Origin: Desulfovibrio sp.
Lineage (GTDB): Bacteria > Desulfobacterota > Desulfovibrionia > Desulfovibrionales > Desulfovibrionaceae
Direction: 5' to 3'
Length of the DNA stretch: 7,988 bases
Assembly (NCBI GenBank): GCA_014804915.1
Contig: JAAUYW010000155.1
Location: forward strand, 1 to 7,988
The notes beneath the pieces are model-generated. The model searched no databases. It was not told the origin of the DNA and saw nothing but the letters and a program-made list of their open reading frames with translations. Positions 6,397-7,988 of the stretch are shown here, piece by piece (position 1 is the stretch's first letter; each line of letters starts with the position of its first letter). The position numbers and the translations under genes are program-made.

Positions 6397-7717
6397 GCGC
6401 CGCCATTAGCGCAGCGGCCTTTTCATAACTGATATCCCTGTTGTTGCGCAAGGTGTGGCAGATTGTTATGGGGCTGGCTTCGTAGTGATCGCTTATGCGC
6501 TGAATTTCATCCAGATTGATGGTGTTTATGCGTGAACCCACTAGTTCTCTTATGCCGGCAATGGGGGCCAGCAGCTCCGCGGCGAAGGCTCTTTGCATTT
6601 TCTGGCTCCACACGCCGCCATCATTGAAGGCCAGCCATGAGTCTTTTTCGCCCTCGTAAAAGCAGGCGCCAGCCATGCGGGCCAGAAAGAAGCGCCTCGT
6701 AACGCGCAGGAAGCTGCGGCTGGTTTCGGGAAAAAGAAAGCGCAAGGCGGAAGCTGTCTTGCGGCATAAGGCGCCCATGGGAAGAGTGGCCCCTTCCAGA
6801 AAGGATATTTCAGGCAATCTGAACCAGTCTCTCAATACGCTCGTAGCCAATTTGCGCGCTGGCGCAAGGCCAGTCAGCTGGCGGATTGCCTGGGCGAGTT
6901 TGTATCCGGCCTGCCACGGCACCAGGGCGCGCCAGTTAGCGCCCGGTTCAATGCCTGGCTGAAAAAGCGCGTCAATTCCATGCTCCGTCACCCTGTTGGC
7001 GGCTTCTGCCAGGGCGCTCAGACTTGAAAGGGGATCGCTCCCAGTTGCGCATACATTATAAACCGAAGCAGCTTCAAGGCAAAATTCCAGGCCCCGAAGT
7101 TGCGCCAGTTCAGTTATGGCCTCCATCACGGCATCAGGAGCGCCATCGGGATCATAGCCAAGAGCCGCTTCAAGCATGCGCCAGGTGGTCAGCTCCTCAT
7201 TGGCCAACTCGGCCTCTAGTTGCTCCACCCCTTGCGAGAGCGGATCTGCGGGCCATGAGGAAGCGATCCGTCCCCTGGCATCGCGTAAAAAATTCATCAC
7301 GCCTTGCCGGAAAGCGCCGATGTGAACCGAACCAGCAGACTGCGGGCTTGAATAGCGCGGGCCCGGCTGATCTTCCTGGGGAAGAAAACATATATGTATG
7401 CCGATATCATTTGATATCAGTCGCAGTGGCGGCCAGATATAGCCGCTGTCAGCGGCAGACAGGTCATGGGAGACAAGCCAGTCAAGCGGGCGCGTTTCCC
7501 CGCCTGTTTCGTACGCAAGCCGCCAGTACTTGTCCACCAGCCATGCGGCCAGAGGGTAGGCGGAAACGAGGATTGAATCCCGTTGCTCTCCATCACGCGC
7601 ATTGCTGGTGAGGCAGCGATCCCCTGCCATGATGCGCAGATGGCAGAGCAGACGCTCTTCCGCATTGTCCGGTTCTATATCTAGCCACTGGCAGTCAAGC
7701 AGGAATTGGTCAGGCAT
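6386..7717 (-). CDS. ImmA/IrrE-like protein lacking the zinc-peptidase residues, 443 aa
   Basis: The C-terminal third follows the ImmA/IrrE layout: a helix at about 341-354 reading RRFFLARMAGACFY, then QRAFAAELLAP (375-385), then LDEIQRISDHYEASPITICH (402-421), the helix-turn-helix-like end of that family. In active members the first helix carries HExxH; here those positions read R347, M348 and A351, and the glutamate normally just before the FAAELL helix is also absent. I infer a non-catalytic relative that may act by binding. Residues about 50-110 form a separate domain (YPLAAWLVDKYWRLAYE, then GYIWPPLRL) whose function I do not know. The ATG is the first possible start after an in-frame TAA, with GGAGG (7728-7732) 10 nt upstream. 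It overlaps the preceding gene by 8 nt. G+C is visibly higher than in the glycosyltransferase genes. An antitoxin, regulator or defence partner is possible but not shown. Confidence 0.72.
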   Translation of the reverse strand: MPDQFLLDCQWLDIEPDNAEERLLCHLRIMAGDRCLTSNARDGEQRDSILVSAYPLAAWLVDKYWRLAYETGGETRPLDWLVSHDLSAADSGYIWPPLRLISNDIGIHICFLPQEDQPGPRYSSPQSAGSVHIGAFRQGVMNFLRDARGRIASSWPADPLSQGVEQLEAELANEELTTWRMLEAALGYDPDGAPDAVMEAITELAQLRGLEFCLEAASVYNVCATGSDPLSSLSALAEAANRVTEHGIDALFQPGIEPGANWRALVPWQAGYKLAQAIRQLTGLAPARKLATSVLRDWFRLPEISFLEGATLPMGALCRKTASALRFLFPETSRSFLRVTRRFFLARMAGACFYEGEKDSWLAFNDGGVWSQKMQRAFAAELLAPIAGIRELVGSRINTINLDEIQRISDHYEASPITICHTLRNNRDISYEKAAALMAALAS

Positions 7718-7988
7718 GGCTGCGCTGCCTCCGAATTAGGCATTTCTGGATATCCTTTGCGAAATCCTCCCCTTTGGCCAATGGATAGCCATGATAGGCG
7801 CCGTCCTGGGACTGGGTGAGGTGGCCCTGGAAAGTCCAGCCATTATGCACAGCCCAAATCAGGCTCGGCCATGCTCCTGGCGTCGTGCCAGCTTTTACAA
7901 GTCCGAATTCAAAAGCCTGTTCAAGAAGCTTATTGGCGATGGCGACATTATTCTGGTCAATGCCAGCATCCTCACAATAGGAAATATC
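7710..7988 (-). CDS. unrecognised protein, C-terminal 92 residues only
   Basis: Only the 3' end is inside the window. This is the one minus-strand frame that stays open from the edge at 7988 to its TGA at 7710-7712; the other two hit stops. The visible part contains NVAIANKLLEQAFEFGLV, then PSLIWAVHNGWTFQGHL, then GAYHGYPLAKGEDF, and ends in a basic segment (LIRRQRSHA). The aromatic-rich middle suggests a small compact fold, but I cannot assign a family. Its stop codon overlaps the start of the ImmA-like gene by 8 nt, so the two are almost certainly co-translated and probably work together, for example as a two-gene module. Nothing in the visible part indicates an enzyme. Confidence 0.75.
   Translation of the reverse strand, partial: DISYCEDAGIDQNNVAIANKLLEQAFEFGLVKAGTTPGAWPSLIWAVHNGWTFQGHLTQSQDGAYHGYPLAKGEDFAKDIQKCLIRRQRSHA

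Noticed and set aside
5692..6432. A 246-codon open frame on the plus strand
   Set aside because: It is antisense to the well-supported GT2-domain coding region, shows no recognisable motif, and crosses several gene boundaries.
7024..7611. A 195-codon open frame on the plus strand
   Set aside because: It is antisense to the ImmA-like gene; its composition (many R, P, Q) is typical of spurious frames in G+C-rich DNA.

Overview
The window is one unidirectional gene cluster read entirely from the minus strand. In transcription order (high to low coordinate) it holds: the 3' end of an unrecognised gene; a degenerate ImmA/IrrE-like protein; a very small, apparently interrupted reading frame; two large tandem paralogous double-domain glycosyltransferases; and the 5' part of a LicD-family transferase running off the window at base 1. 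I see no RNA genes, insertion sequences, CRISPR arrays or convincing terminators, and no plus-strand gene. The plus-strand open frames are shadows of the minus-strand genes.

The organism is a bacterium, probably a Gram-negative proteobacterium. This rests only on the glycosyltransferase style (an N-terminal motif of the type NPDVxxAGxDPxxHFxxxGxxEGR ahead of a GT2 domain) and on moderate-to-high G+C in part of the window, so I cannot name a genus. Base composition changes sharply along the cluster. By eye the ImmA-like gene is near 60% G+C, the glycosyltransferases near 45-50%, and the LicD gene close to one third G+C. That pattern suits a surface-glycan accessory locus assembled from parts of different origin.

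Bases 6199-7988 hold the upstream module. The partial gene and the ImmA-like gene overlap by 8 nt and look translationally coupled. The ImmA-like protein keeps the C-terminal shape of the family (the FAAELLAP helix and the helix-turn-helix-like tail), but its zinc-binding and catalytic positions are replaced, so it should be a non-peptidase. A strong ribosome binding site then leads into a 7-codon frame ended by TAA after an A7 run. The same frame stays open for another 41 codons and stops exactly at the first glycosyltransferase start.

Bases 1-6198 hold the glycan module. The two glycosyltransferases (831 and 813 residues) align without a gap over 813 residues and are a clear tandem duplication. 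Each joins a GT2-type (GT-A) domain to a GT4-type (GT-B) domain. In the first copy the GT2 metal-binding motif is damaged (NSSD in place of DSDD); in the second it is intact. The LicD-family protein carries an extra N-terminal domain resembling an AbfB/CBM42-type beta-trefoil. A reasonable model is that the two double transferases build or extend a surface glycan and the LicD protein adds a phospho-substituent such as phosphocholine. The substrate and the role of the upstream module cannot be read from sequence alone.
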